Positions 47,335 through 57,374 of a DNA stretch of 64,000 bases are shown here, in pieces. A program made the position numbers and the translations under genes. Numbering within the stretch: the stretch's first letter is position 1; each line of letters starts with the position of its first letter. The DNA is from Hericium rajendrae (taxonomy: Eukaryota > Basidiomycota > Agaricomycetes > Russulales > Hericiaceae): assembly GCA_033439255.1 (NCBI GenBank), contig CM065883.1, positions 2,046,001 through 2,110,000 of the forward strand, in the 5' to 3' direction. A model generated the notes under the pieces. The model made no database searches. It was not told where the DNA came from and worked only from the letters and a program-made list of their open reading frames with translations.

Positions 47335-48240
47335 TTTGGGCGTGACACCGTGCGCAAGCTGTTGGAGACCATGCGCAAGGCGTGGGCATCAGTGGCATTG
47401 GTGGCGGCAGTGGGAGGTGTCCGTGGCAGCGGCGGGAGGCATTGGTGGTGGCAGCGGGAGGCATTGGTGGTGGCAGCGGGAGGCATTGGTGGCAGCGGCG
47501 GGAGGCGTCAAAAGGTGGCAGACCCATGTGCAAGCATGCACTGGCCCGTGCGCAGGGCGCTGGCATGTGATGGACCCGTACGTGGATGCTAGAGCCTGGT
47601 GCTCGTGCGAGGGGGCATGCACAACATGACAGGTCCGTGCGCAGCACTGCAGGCACGCATGCAAGATGTGGTGGCTGCACACGCAGGAAAGCGGTGCGAG
47701 GCATGAGGTGCGGGGATGGCACACAAGGCATAGGACTGCGGTGCACCTGCAACTGGCCATGCGCGACGTGCACACGTGTGTGTGCTGTCCGGCATGCACT
47801 GTGCCCATCCCACGTCGTGCGGTGCTGGCGTGCCCGCCCTCAGTTGCATGCGATGTGCACGTGTCCATCCGGTGCTGGCATCCTTGCACAGCTGTGGCCA
47901 TCCGCTGGCCGTGCGTGCGCTAGCGGGGCCTTGTGTGCACTAGCGGGGCTGCATGCATGCAGCACGGCAGGGTGGGCCCGTTCGCAAGACAGGGAGACTG
48001 CGCAGAGCATGCCTGATGCACGGACCAGGCAGCAGTGCCGCAGACGAGATGACTGCACCATGCAGAAAGGGCAGAGCCCACGGACGAGGCGGCGGGCTCA
48101 CGTGCACGTCGTCCGTGCGACGTGCATGCACTGGTGCACGGTCGTGGTCATTGGAGATGGCGCACCAGGCCCTGTGGGCATGATGGCAATGTCGGGGGTG
48201 GGCCGATGGATGAGAAGACGACAGCGGGAGGTGAAGGGAA
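47335..48240. repeat. GC-rich degenerate tandem array, right
   Basis: G-rich counterpart of the left array. 47395-47510 has short-period GGCATTGGTGGTGGCAGCGG copies. The rest has units like GTGCGCAAGCTGTTGG, GCATGCACTGGCCCGTGCGC and CGTGCGACGTGCATGCAC. Overlapping open frames on both strands reflect composition only. Confidence 0.75.
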
Positions 48241-48267
48241 GGGACAGGCCCTCGAGGGGGAAGTAAA

Positions 48268-49276
48268 TCGAGAGTATCACTCGTTCGTCGAATGAGCGAT
48301 ACTCTCTAGATTAGCATGAATAATTGAATCAAGAATTTTTTTTACTTACCATTGAGGCCCTCGGCACTCTACTAACCTCCTCCGGTGTTCGATCTGATGG
48401 GAGCAAGAAGAGAGATGGCAGACGGGGGAGACAGGGGAGTGATGGTGGTAGGGCAAGACAAACTTCGATGCACGTTCGGTGCTTCAGCCACCAAACGAGC
48501 GAAGCTACATTGTTCAAGCACCAACAAATCAAATAAAATTGTGACAATTCAGAGAAAAAGATTAATACTATATACCATACAGTAAACCAGAATGAATGAG
48601 GATTCTATGTATTTACTGCATCGTGAATCACTGAGCAGCAGCATCCATGTAATAAAGTCTAGCGCCCGGCAACCACAAATCCTGGCTCTGCCCGGGATTC
48701 GTATATAAGGCTCGTGCAATGCACGTTGCCTCTTGCTCTTAACTCCCACTATCTCCTGTGATGTCGACGCCTTCGTCGACTTCCTTTGCTCACTCATCGT
48801 CGTCTCTTACTTGTTGAGTGTCATTTTTTTGCTCGTTCGTCATCTTTTTTTGCTCGTTGTTGCTGTCTTTAAGATAATCTTTCTTTGTTGGTCTTTTGGT
48901 TGCTCATACTAATACTCATGTCTTGTCTTTTAGATTTCACTTTTTGTTACCTTTGTAAGTCTTTATGTGTTATCTCTATCTTCTAAGACTAATGTTTTCT
49001 TATCTTTTCTTACTTAGTTTCTTATATTCTTTTATCTTATATTTCTTTACTTATCTTATCTTATCTTATCCTATCTTCTTATCTTATATCTTCTTGTATT
49101 ATATTTTCTTGTATTATCTTATCTTATCTTATCTTTTTATTTTCTTACTTAAATTTTCGCTTTTTAGTTAGTACTAGTTAGTAGTAGTGTTTGTAATATC
49201 AATATAATCTTGATGCATTGAAATACTTTATATTTGTGTGATCATATGTTATTAATTTTGATATGATTGTAGAAAA
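48268..49276 (-). repeat. right arm of the large inverted repeat
   Basis: Reverse-complement match to 43039-43985: hairpin (48270-48306), TTTTTTTTACTTACCATTGAGGCC, the CACCAAACGAGCGAAGC segment, GCCCGGCAACCACAAATCC, GGATTCGTATATAAGGC, GTCGACGCCTTCGTCGAC, (TTATC)n (about 49035-49135) and finally GATATGATTGTAGAAAA. It ends about 17 bp before the Helitron-type hairpin. Confidence 0.88.
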
Positions 49277-49292
49277 GACTTGGTGGAAGAGG

Positions 49293-49310
49293 GCCGATGC
49301 TTCGCACGGC
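49293..49310 (-). repeat. Helitron-type 3' subterminal hairpin
   Basis: On the minus strand GCCG-TGC pairs with GCA-(T)-CGGC around a GAA loop, 36 nt downstream of the peptidase-region stop codon. Such a short GC hairpin shortly before the 3' terminus is standard for Helitrons. Confidence 0.6.
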
Positions 49311-49345
49311 AAGACGATTCCTTTTTCATTGTTAGCTAGTATATT

Positions 49346-49723
49346 TTATGAAGGTGTATAAATAAGTAAACTTGCTTCCTTCTCTTTTGCATAATGCAAA
49401 TTGCCAAAACCTGATAGTATACCTTCAAACTCACATTGTCTGCCAGTTGTTGCTCTATCATAGTACCAGATTCTTTTTCCTTTATCAATAATTCTTGCAG
49501 TAAAATGAACATCTCCAAAATACACTATAGCTACAAGTTTAAATGTTGTCTTTTCATTGTCTGTGTGATGTTTCATAGTAAATGTGTGATTTATTTTAAT
49601 GTTGTGATAGTCAAGTTCTACTATTATCAATGGTGGACTGTTATTGGTAAAAATAGTAGTGGTATGAAGTGCACTATTGCACTGAGGGCATTTTTTCATA
49701 CTAATTCCATTCATAATTTTTCC
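49346..49723 (-). pseudogene. Helitron C-terminal peptidase-like region, distal part
   Basis: It reads GKIMNGISMKKCPQCNSALH (a Cys pair) and later VAIVYFGDVHFTARIIDKGK, RIWYYDRATTG, then ends LLIYTPS. The FGDVHFTARI segment looks like the histidine box of a ubiquitin-peptidase-type (C19-like) fold. The reading frame matches that of the proximal part at 56820-57309 on the other side of the inserted retrotransposon, so the two were one coding region before the insertion. It is probably not expressed now. Confidence 0.65.
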
Positions 49724-49728
49724 TAATT

Positions 49729-50151
49729 TGTCAAGACTCGGTCGTAGACAGCAGAGAACCACCCAAGTCACCAGCGATGATGGGAGCGAGAGAGCAGAGA
49801 GCGACTAGCAGCGCAGTGACCTGTATTGGAGGTACAGTACGGTACAGACGAAATGGACAATCTAGGGAAATAGGCGAGCGACAGGGAGCCTATAAGTACT
49901 GGGACGACAATGGGAAAAGAACAATGGACACCATAACGGGTCGAACAATAGAGTGAGAACAATGGTGGCCAAAAGGAGAACAATGGGAGGGAGAACAATA
50001 GGATGTCCCAAAGGGGAACAAGGGCATGGGTGAAGGATAGCCCCAGGTCATGTGAGGAAGTGAACATGTGATGGGGCTGCTGGAGCACATGACCGACGCG
50101 ATGCCTTGATGGCAGAGAAGAAGGCGGAGAGAAATGGAGCGATCCGTGACA
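49729..50151 (-). repeat. 3' LTR of the Gypsy-type element
   Basis: 423 bp, left copy in window orientation, 3' in element orientation. Its partner is 56392-56814. The target duplication TAATT lies directly to its left. Confidence 0.95.
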
Positions 50152-53100
50152 TCACCCCCTCTCTAAGATGCACTTTCGCCTGGAGTGCGTGATGAGCATG
50201 GACGGGGTCGAGGTAGATGAGTCCACGAAGATTGGGAGCCTTGAGTGCATGCGGATGGCGGGTGTAGAAGTCGGTGATTGCACCATGGGCATTGGAAAGG
50301 GAGGTACGTGAAAGCCACTGATTTTCCGAATCAGGGTAGCCTGCCCATTTGACGAGATATTCAATGCCGCGTTTGTTCCGGGTGAGACGAGCATCGAGGA
50401 CAGACTCAACTTCGTACTCTTCCTCGCCCTCCACAAGGTCAGGTGGTGGTGCTGGGAAGTTGGGACCATGAGCGTCGGTTTCCTTGTAAGGGGACAACAG
50501 GGACGTGTGGAACACCGGGTGGATACGCCAGGTGGGCGGTAACTTCAGTCGATAAGAGACTGGGCCCAGGACGTCAGTGATTTCGAAAGGTCCCAGGCGT
50601 CGATCAGCAAGCTTAGCTTTGGGTCGCGTGGTTTTGATGTTTTTGCCATCGAGCCAGACCTTGTCACCAACCTGGAAGTGGATGGTGTCGTGCATATGGT
50701 CCTGGTTGTTGCGCTTCATGAGATCAGCAGCTGTTTGAAGGCTGGCCTGGACCTCAGTGCGAAGTTGTTCGAGGTGACGGAAACGATCCTCAACGGCGGG
50801 TGTAGACGATGTGGGGTTGACAGTGGGGATGGCAGTGGGAATATAGCCGAGGAGCATTTCAAATGGAGCTCGGTTAGTGGCGCTGTGGATACGGTGGTTG
50901 TGCGAGAACTCAGCATAAGGGAGCCATTGGACCCAATCATCCTGACGGTAGTTGCAGAAGGTACGAAGGAACTGCTCGAGTTCTTGATTGACGCGTTCTG
51001 ACTCGCCGTCGGTCTGTGGATGATAGGCGGTGCTGAGGGAGGACTTGATACCAAGTTTGTCAAAGACACCACGCATGACTTTGCCTGCATACTGTGGGCC
51101 ACGATCAGAGATGAGGCATTCCCAGAGGCCGTAGTTCCGATAAATCCTGTCAAAAAGGATGTCGACTGTGCCATCACTGGTAATGGTCTCTTTACAAGGA
51201 GTGAAGGAGACGTGCTTTGTAAAACGGTCAACGACCACATTGATGGAGTCATAGCCTTGGCATTCTGGGAGTTTGACGATGAAGTCCGAGGTAATGTCTT
51301 GGAAGGGACGGGTAGGGATGGCATTGGGAATGGTTTCAACATGAGAGCGGTGATTTTGAACCTTGGTGGCCTGGCAGGTAGCACAGCCATCAACATAATC
51401 ACGAACAAAGACAGACATACCGGGCCACCAGTAGTTGCGACTGAGGAGCTCATAGGTCTTGTAGCGTCCTGGGTGACCAGCCATGGGGGTGTCATGATGC
51501 AGCTGGACGATGTCCCGACGAAGGTCCTTGTCAGCAGGGATGTAGACTTTGCCACGAAAGAGGATGAGGCCATCCTCGTAGTTCCATTCTTGGAGGTTCT
51601 TGACGAGGGAGCGAGGACCATTGTTCAGGATCACATCAAGGGCTTGAACAACCTCAATGTCCTTGGTCTTGGCATTGCGAATGCGTTGGCGAAGATCAGC
51701 ATTGCCAATGGACTTGACAGCAGCTGGACGTGTAGCATGGATCTGGAAGTACTTGGGGTCGAGGAGGACACGATCGGAGTTGTCGTCGTCCACCCCCTCT
51801 CTATGGTCAGGTCGTCTCGACATGGCATCTGGCCGGTGATGAATACCGGGTTTGTGGATCAGGGTGAAGTCGAAACGAGTGAGGAAGAGAGCCCAGCGAG
51901 CTTGACGACGACTCAGCTTTTGGGCAGACTTGAAGTATTCCAGGTTCTTATGGTCGGTCCAGATCTCCACAGTATGGGGAGAACCTTCCAGGTAGTGGCG
52001 CCAGGCTTCGAGGGCGCGGATGATGGCCAGGAGTTCCTTGTCATAGATGTCATAGTTGCGTTCGGGGGCGGTAAAGGCCTTGGAGATGTAAGCAACAGGG
52101 TGCCATTGCTCATCCTCCCCACGCTGGGATAGGATACCTCCTGTAGCATAGTCTGAGGCATCGACCTCAACCAGGTAGGGTTTGGACGGGTCAGGCATGA
52201 TAAGGACTGGGGACGAGGTGAACGCAGCTTTAAGAGCCTCAAAGGCATGTTGACATTCAGCAGACCAGGCCCAAGGATGGTCTTTCTTGGTAAGGTCAAA
52301 CATGGGACGAGCGACTTTGGAGAAGTCCTGGATAAAGCGTCGATAGAAGTTGCCAAAGCCAACAAAGGACTGGACGTCCTTGACGTTACGAGGGGCAGGC
52401 CATTCAGCAATGCCTGCAACCTTGACGGGGTCCATGGCGAGCGTGTTATGGGAGACGATGAGACCAAGGAACTCAACTGAGGGCTGCTCGAACGAGCACT
52501 TCTCTGGTTTAAGGAAGAGGTCATTGTCCTGGAGGCGTTGGAGGACCTTGCGCACAAGGTCGCGATGTTCTTCGAGGGTTTCGGTGAAAATGAGGATATC
52601 GTCCATGTAGATGACGACTTTGCCCGTATCGATGAGATCCTTGAAAAGTTCATTCATCATTCCTTGGAACGTGGCAGGGGAGTTGGTAAGACCAAAAAAC
52701 ATCACCAGGGGTTCAAAGAGACCGCGGTTGGTTTTGAAGGCGGCTTTCCATTCATCGCCCTCCTTGATGCGAACGTTGTTGTAACCCCAACGAACGTCCA
52801 TCTTGGAGAAGACTCTGGCACCCTTGAGCTTGTCAACGAGTTCAGAGATGAGGGGCAGGGGATATTCATTCTTGATGGTGCCTTTGTTGAGGGTGCGATA
52901 GTCCTGGACGGGGCGTAGTTTTCCATCTTTTTTCTTGATAAAGAAGAAGGGACTCGCCATAGGGGATTTGGAAGGACGGATGTAGCCTTTCTTGACCTGG
53001 TCATCAAGGAATGAATCGAGGTCCTCCTGCTCAGTAGGAGCCATGGGATAGACCTTGCATGAACGGGGTTCAAAACCATCTTTCAGGTCAATGGCGTGAT

Positions 53101-54153
53101 CCCAAGGGCGACGTTCGGGGAGGCGATGGGAGGATTCCTCGTCGAAGACAGGTTGGAAATCCTGATACTGAGGGGGAACCATCTCAGCAAAGGACTTCTC
53201 TGCAACACGAGTGGCCACACGCTCCGCCAGTTTCTGAGCATTGGTGAAAGAGCGACGGATACGGATGGTGTGTTGATAGTCAGGGTCGTCATCTGGTGGG
53301 GGTGGTGTGTCCCAGTCAGGGAGAACACCAGCTAGACGAAGGCCCTCTTCAACCCAGTCATCATTGACATTAGGTCGGGGGTCATCGTCCTCGGTGAATA
53401 GATGTGCAGGGACTTTGGACAGGTGGATGCGGCGAAGGCGGACACCTTGGACTCGGCGAGCGGGGATCACGTATTTGGGAAGTGGAGCAGCGACAAATGG
53501 TGGGGGCAGTGGGAGCAATGGAGGGGGCAAGGTGGGGGGAGCAGTACTGCAGCAGCGCTGAGGACTGGTGGACGAGGGGCTGAGTGGCGGCGTTCAGTGC
53601 GAGTGGACAGGTTCTTGACCGGGGGTTTATTCAGAGTGCAAGAGGGAGGGCAGCGAGTCATGTCGACACGACGAGAGACCCAATCAATTTCAGGGTTGTG
53701 TTCCTGTAACCAATCAGTCCCAAGGATAATGTCATAGTCGCCAATGTCAACGAGATAGAACTCAGCTGTCTCCTCATGGAAGGACGTCGAGTCCTTGGCG
53801 TAAATGCGGATGTTCTGGTTGACTGAATAGCGGACCCAGCCCATGATGTTTTCGGAGTTGTCCACATTGCGAACGGGAAAGGGTTTAGGGAGTTTCTTGA
53901 GGGGGAACTGGTGTTTCTTGGCAAACTCGGGGTGCATAATGATGCCTTCTGCACCACTATCGAGAAGTGCCTCAGCGTCGATTTGTTTCTTGATCGGGGT
54001 AGTGATAATCTTGGCCTGGAGCGTAATGGACGGTGTCTGACGGTTGGGCGTGATAGCGGACATGCGCAAAGACGATGGATACGATTGCTCACAGGGGTCG
54101 GATAGTACAGAGAAGCGATTCGACGGATCAAAGAAATGTTTCTTGCCACCCAC
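50048..54153 (-). CDS. retrotransposon pol region: protease, RT, RNase H, integrase, chromodomain
   Basis: In element order: aspartic protease (ALLDSGAEGIIMH, near 53975), reverse transcriptase with the YMDD box (VIYMDDILIF, near 52605), RNase H (VEVDASDYATGGIL), the zinc-binding H-H-C-C module of integrase (HHDTPMAGHPGR ... CATCQATK), the integrase core with HPQTDGESERVNQELEQFL, and a C-terminal chromodomain (YEVESVLDARL ... YLVKWAGYPDSENQWL). The protease part and the RT-to-chromodomain part lie in different but overlapping reading frames. The chromodomain assigns it to the chromoviruses, which target heterochromatin. Confidence 0.9.
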
Positions 54154-54176
54154 GGACGACGTGACCGGGGGGCGCT

Positions 54177-55166
54177 TTAAAAACCCTCAACCATATCCTT
54201 TAATGCAGCCTTTGCCTCTTCCCTCTCTTCCTCGCTCAAGTCCTTCAATTGCGACGATAAGTCGGCGATGGACCTGGTGATGGCGGGGACAGCGAGGGCG
54301 GCGGCTGCATCTTCTGGAGCTACTCCCGGGGCAGAGCCGGTTTCTAGCGCTCGGACACGAGGGATTGGGGCACGGGGGTTGGAGTCGGCATTGAGGGGGC
54401 AGTCGCAGAAGCCATGGCCCTTCTGGCGGCAGCGGAAGCAACCACCCTCACGCCTGAGACGCTCACGGTCAGGCTCCGAGAGTTTGGGCAGTGGGGCACT
54501 TGTAGCAGCAACTGTGCGGGATCGGCCAGTAGATGTGGACTGAGGGGAGCGAGTGCTCACCGGGGTGCGCCCAGTTGTAGGGCGGGGACTCTGGAACCGG
54601 GTGCGCATGAGGTAGGCAGCATTCCTGTCACGGGCCCTCGCCTTCCACTCATCCAGGGTGGTGGGCGTGGGGTAGCTGCGCTGGCAATCATCCCGCAAAG
54701 CGCTGTTGAGGCCATGCAGGAACCAATCGATCAGGGCCACATCGTTGTAGCCGGTGCGAGGAGCGAAGGACTCGAACTCGGTGATGTAGTCGACTACCGG
54801 GCGCGTACCCATCTGGAGGGTCTGGATGGCATGGGAGGCATCCTTGGAGTCGTCAAGGGGGGAGAAGTCCAAATTGAAGCGAGTTCGAAGGGCAGCGAGG
54901 TTGGCGTAGCGAGGGACGTGGGCTGGAGATGTGTTTGCAGCCACAAGATCGTCATCCTCAAGGATCTCCTCGACACGCTGGGTGGCCCACTGGCCGGCAA
55001 TAGGGCCCTGGCAGAGGTCGAGGAAGAGGGAGATCTGGGCGGTATCATCTTTATACCGGGTAGAGTTGGCGCAAAGGAATAAGCGAATACGCAACTGGAA
55101 CTCCTTGGACTTGGAACGATCTCCCTCAAAGGGAGCAGGTTTGATGCCAATCTCGGGGTTGGACAT
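54177..55166 (-). CDS. retrotransposon gag region
   Basis: About 329 residues: MSNPEIGIKPAPFEGDRSK start, a capsid-like helical core (LRTRFNLDF, VVDYITEFESF, LIDWFLHGL), an Arg/Ser-rich stretch and a CCHC zinc knuckle (CFRCRQKGHGFCDC, about 54410-54450), then an acidic coiled tail (LSSQLKDLSEEEREEAKAAL). Typical of Ty3/Gypsy gag. It precedes pol in element order. Confidence 0.88.
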   Translation of the reverse strand: MSNPEIGIKPAPFEGDRSKSKEFQLRIRLFLCANSTRYKDDTAQISLFLDLCQGPIAGQWATQRVEEILEDDDLVAANTSPAHVPRYANLAALRTRFNLDFSPLDDSKDASHAIQTLQMGTRPVVDYITEFESFAPRTGYNDVALIDWFLHGLNSALRDDCQRSYPTPTTLDEWKARARDRNAAYLMRTRFQSPRPTTGRTPVSTRSPQSTSTGRSRTVAATSAPLPKLSEPDRERLRREGGCFRCRQKGHGFCDCPLNADSNPRAPIPRVRALETGSAPGVAPEDAAAALAVPAITRSIADLSSQLKDLSEEEREEAKAALKDMVEGF

Positions 55167-56391
55167 GTCGTCGGGTGGCTGAACAGGGGGAGCTGGGGCG
55201 ATGATCGGTTTGACGTTGACGGTGGATGTGGATGTAACAGTGGTAACAGGTGGAGCGGGTGAGGGGATTGGTGTCGGGGTTGGGATGCGAGGGGGTAGCG
55301 GTGAGCGGAGGACTGCGAGCCGGGTAACTCGCTCTTGCTCGCGGGCTTCTAGGACTTGGTGAGAGAGAGCGAGTTCAGGTTCAGTGATGAAAACACTACT
55401 GGCCTGCCAAAACCACTGATCTCTTCCTTCTACTAGGTTTGGTCTCCAGCCAACGACTAGGCGTTGAGAGTTGGAACGGTATGCGTAGTACTTCCTGGTA
55501 ACGGCGTTGAAGATGATACCTGTTGGTACAAAGAGGGGTTCGGTGCGTGCAGGAGGGGAGTCGATACTAGGAGGGGCGACGGTGGGGAGCGGTGGAGTGG
55601 CTGGGTGTAGGCAGTGGTGTTCTTCTCTGGCAACGTCGAAGTCGACGAGTTCGAGGTAGGGGAAGTCTTCACGCTCAGTGAAGTACCACTGGCGGATAGC
55701 AGCGTCTTGGTGAGAAAAGTGGATCCGGGCGATGCCAGCAAGGGTGTAAATGTGGTAGTCCCCAAGTGACTCGAAGATCCCGAGTGGGAAGGGTGCAGTG
55801 GTCTGGAAGCGGGGGTCGGTGGAATCAATGGTGACAACCTACAGGAAGTCTGCCGCAACTGGACGACGTCCAAGGGCACGAGGGTACAAGGTGGTGGAGT
55901 ACGGGGTTCTGAGGAATCGGTGGCCGAGGCGTTCTCTGGCCCACACAGGCTCAGGCGAGGGTTCTGGGGTGAAGAAACCTAGTGTGCAAAAGGGGAATGA
56001 GGTCGATGGCAGGATGATCGCAGGGGATCCTCGGTTGGGTTGGCGACAGTGGTAGGCGATGTCCGAGGCACCAAACGTGAATTCTTGCAAGTCGACGTCA
56101 AAAGCAACTCGAATTCGAACGTATAAGGCAATGGAGATAGCACCTGCACGTGGTTTCCACGATCTCAATCGAAACCAAACTCCTTCGGCTTCCCAACGCT
56201 TCACAGCACAATAGCGGAGGAGGGGAATGAGTGCACTGCCCTCGATGGTGTTGGCGATGGGGAAGGGGAGATGAGGTTGATGGAATGGATGTCGAGATTC
56301 GGTGAAGATGTCGGCGGTGAAGGGTTCAAAGAAGAGAGGTATGATGGGCGATAGTAGGGAGGTGAGGCGGGTGTATGAGAGATTGTCCAGG
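55167..56391 (-). other. retrotransposon leader between 5' LTR and gag
   Basis: A long 1.2-kb leader. Several overlapping frames exist without recognisable domains. Directly inside the LTR (56380-56389) is a 10-base segment complementary to sequence within the LTR (56517-56526), which fits the self-priming known in the Tf1/sushi group of this family. Confidence 0.55.
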
Positions 56392-56814
56392 TGTCAAGAC
56401 TCGGTCGTAGACAGCAGAGAACCACCCAAGTCACCAGCGATGATGGGAGCGAGAGAGCAGAGAGCGACTAGCAGCGCAGTGACCTGTATTGGAGGTACAG
56501 TACGGTACAGACGAAATGGACAATCTAGGGAAATAGGCGAGCGACAGGGAGCCTATAAGTACTGGGACGACAATGGGAAAAGAACAATGGACACCATAAC
56601 GGGTCGAACAATAGAGTGAGAACAATGGTGGCCAAAAGGAGAACAATGGGAGGGAGAACAATAGGATGTCCCAAAGGGGAACAAGGGCATGGGTGAAGGA
56701 TAGCCCCAGGTCATGTGAGGAAGTGAACATGTGATGGGGCTGCTGGAGCACATGACCGACGCGATGCCTTGATGGCAGAGAAGAAGGCGGAGAGAAATGG
56801 AGCGATCCGTGACA
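56392..56814 (-). repeat. 5' LTR of the Gypsy-type element
   Basis: 423 bp, right copy in window orientation. By eye it matches 49729-50151 at every position. TAATT follows directly. Confidence 0.95.
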
Positions 56815-56819
56815 TAATT

Positions 56820-57309
56820 CACTAGCAGTATTTGAGTCTGCAGACAAGCTAGGAATATGCCATACAAGATTATGAACATTTTCAGTCACAGAATACTCAC
56901 AAGATGTACAATTGTCTTCTACATATCCTACATCTGTTTGACATCCAAGCATAATAGAGGCCAACTCTCTAATGTCAGTTCCCACTCCTTGCTGATTTGG
57001 AAATTTGTTACAATCAAAATATGTTAGTAGAGCTCTAACGTCTTTTCTTATTAACTCCAAGTCAGGATCTGCTGAATCAATCCAGCCATTATTTAATACC
57101 ATACAGTAATTGTTCAAATTTGCTAAGTGATCTTCCCAAAGATCTCTTTTTGTTCTAAAAATATGATAAAGGATGGTAAATAATGTATCATATGCACAGC
57201 TCCAAGTTCGACCACACCATTTCAATCCAATGGGAGAAGAAAATTTCACCTTTGAAGCTTCATTTGTTTTGTGTTTTTTCACCTTTCTCTTATCAGCACC
57301 TTCTTTACT
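56820..57309 (-). pseudogene. Helitron C-terminal peptidase-like region, proximal part
   Basis: It contains GLKWCGRTWSCAYDTLFTIL, closely resembling the catalytic cysteine box of ubiquitin-specific (C19-like) peptidases and of the peptidase regions seen at the C-terminus of other Helitron proteins. ASIMLGCQTDVGYVEDNCTSC and VHNLVWHIPSLSADS follow. The reading frame differs from the upstream helicase after a T14 run on the plus strand (57380-57393). The coding region is cut at 56819 by the retrotransposon. Confidence 0.65.
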
Positions 57310-57374
57310 AATCTCATTTAATGCTTGTGTTCCACTTGCAGTTTCAAAGCTTTTTGGATTGTCTTCAAATGTTG

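Larger units (their letters stand above)
49729..56814 (-). mobile_element. chromodomain Gypsy-type LTR retrotransposon, 7086 bp, young
   Basis: Metaviridae (Ty3/Gypsy) element of the chromovirus group, inserted in the Helitron. Two 423-bp LTRs (49729-50151 and 56392-56814) begin TG and end CA. They look identical by eye, which points to a very recent insertion. A 5-bp target duplication TAATT flanks it (49724-49728 and 56815-56819). The interior on the minus strand has a leader of about 1.2 kb, a gag region, then protease, reverse transcriptase, RNase H, integrase and chromodomain. The element looks close to whole. Confidence 0.95.

Noticed and set aside
51020-52132. 370-codon open frame on the plus strand
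   Set aside because: It is antisense to the integrase/RNase H region of the retrotransposon, a composition shadow of that coding sequence.
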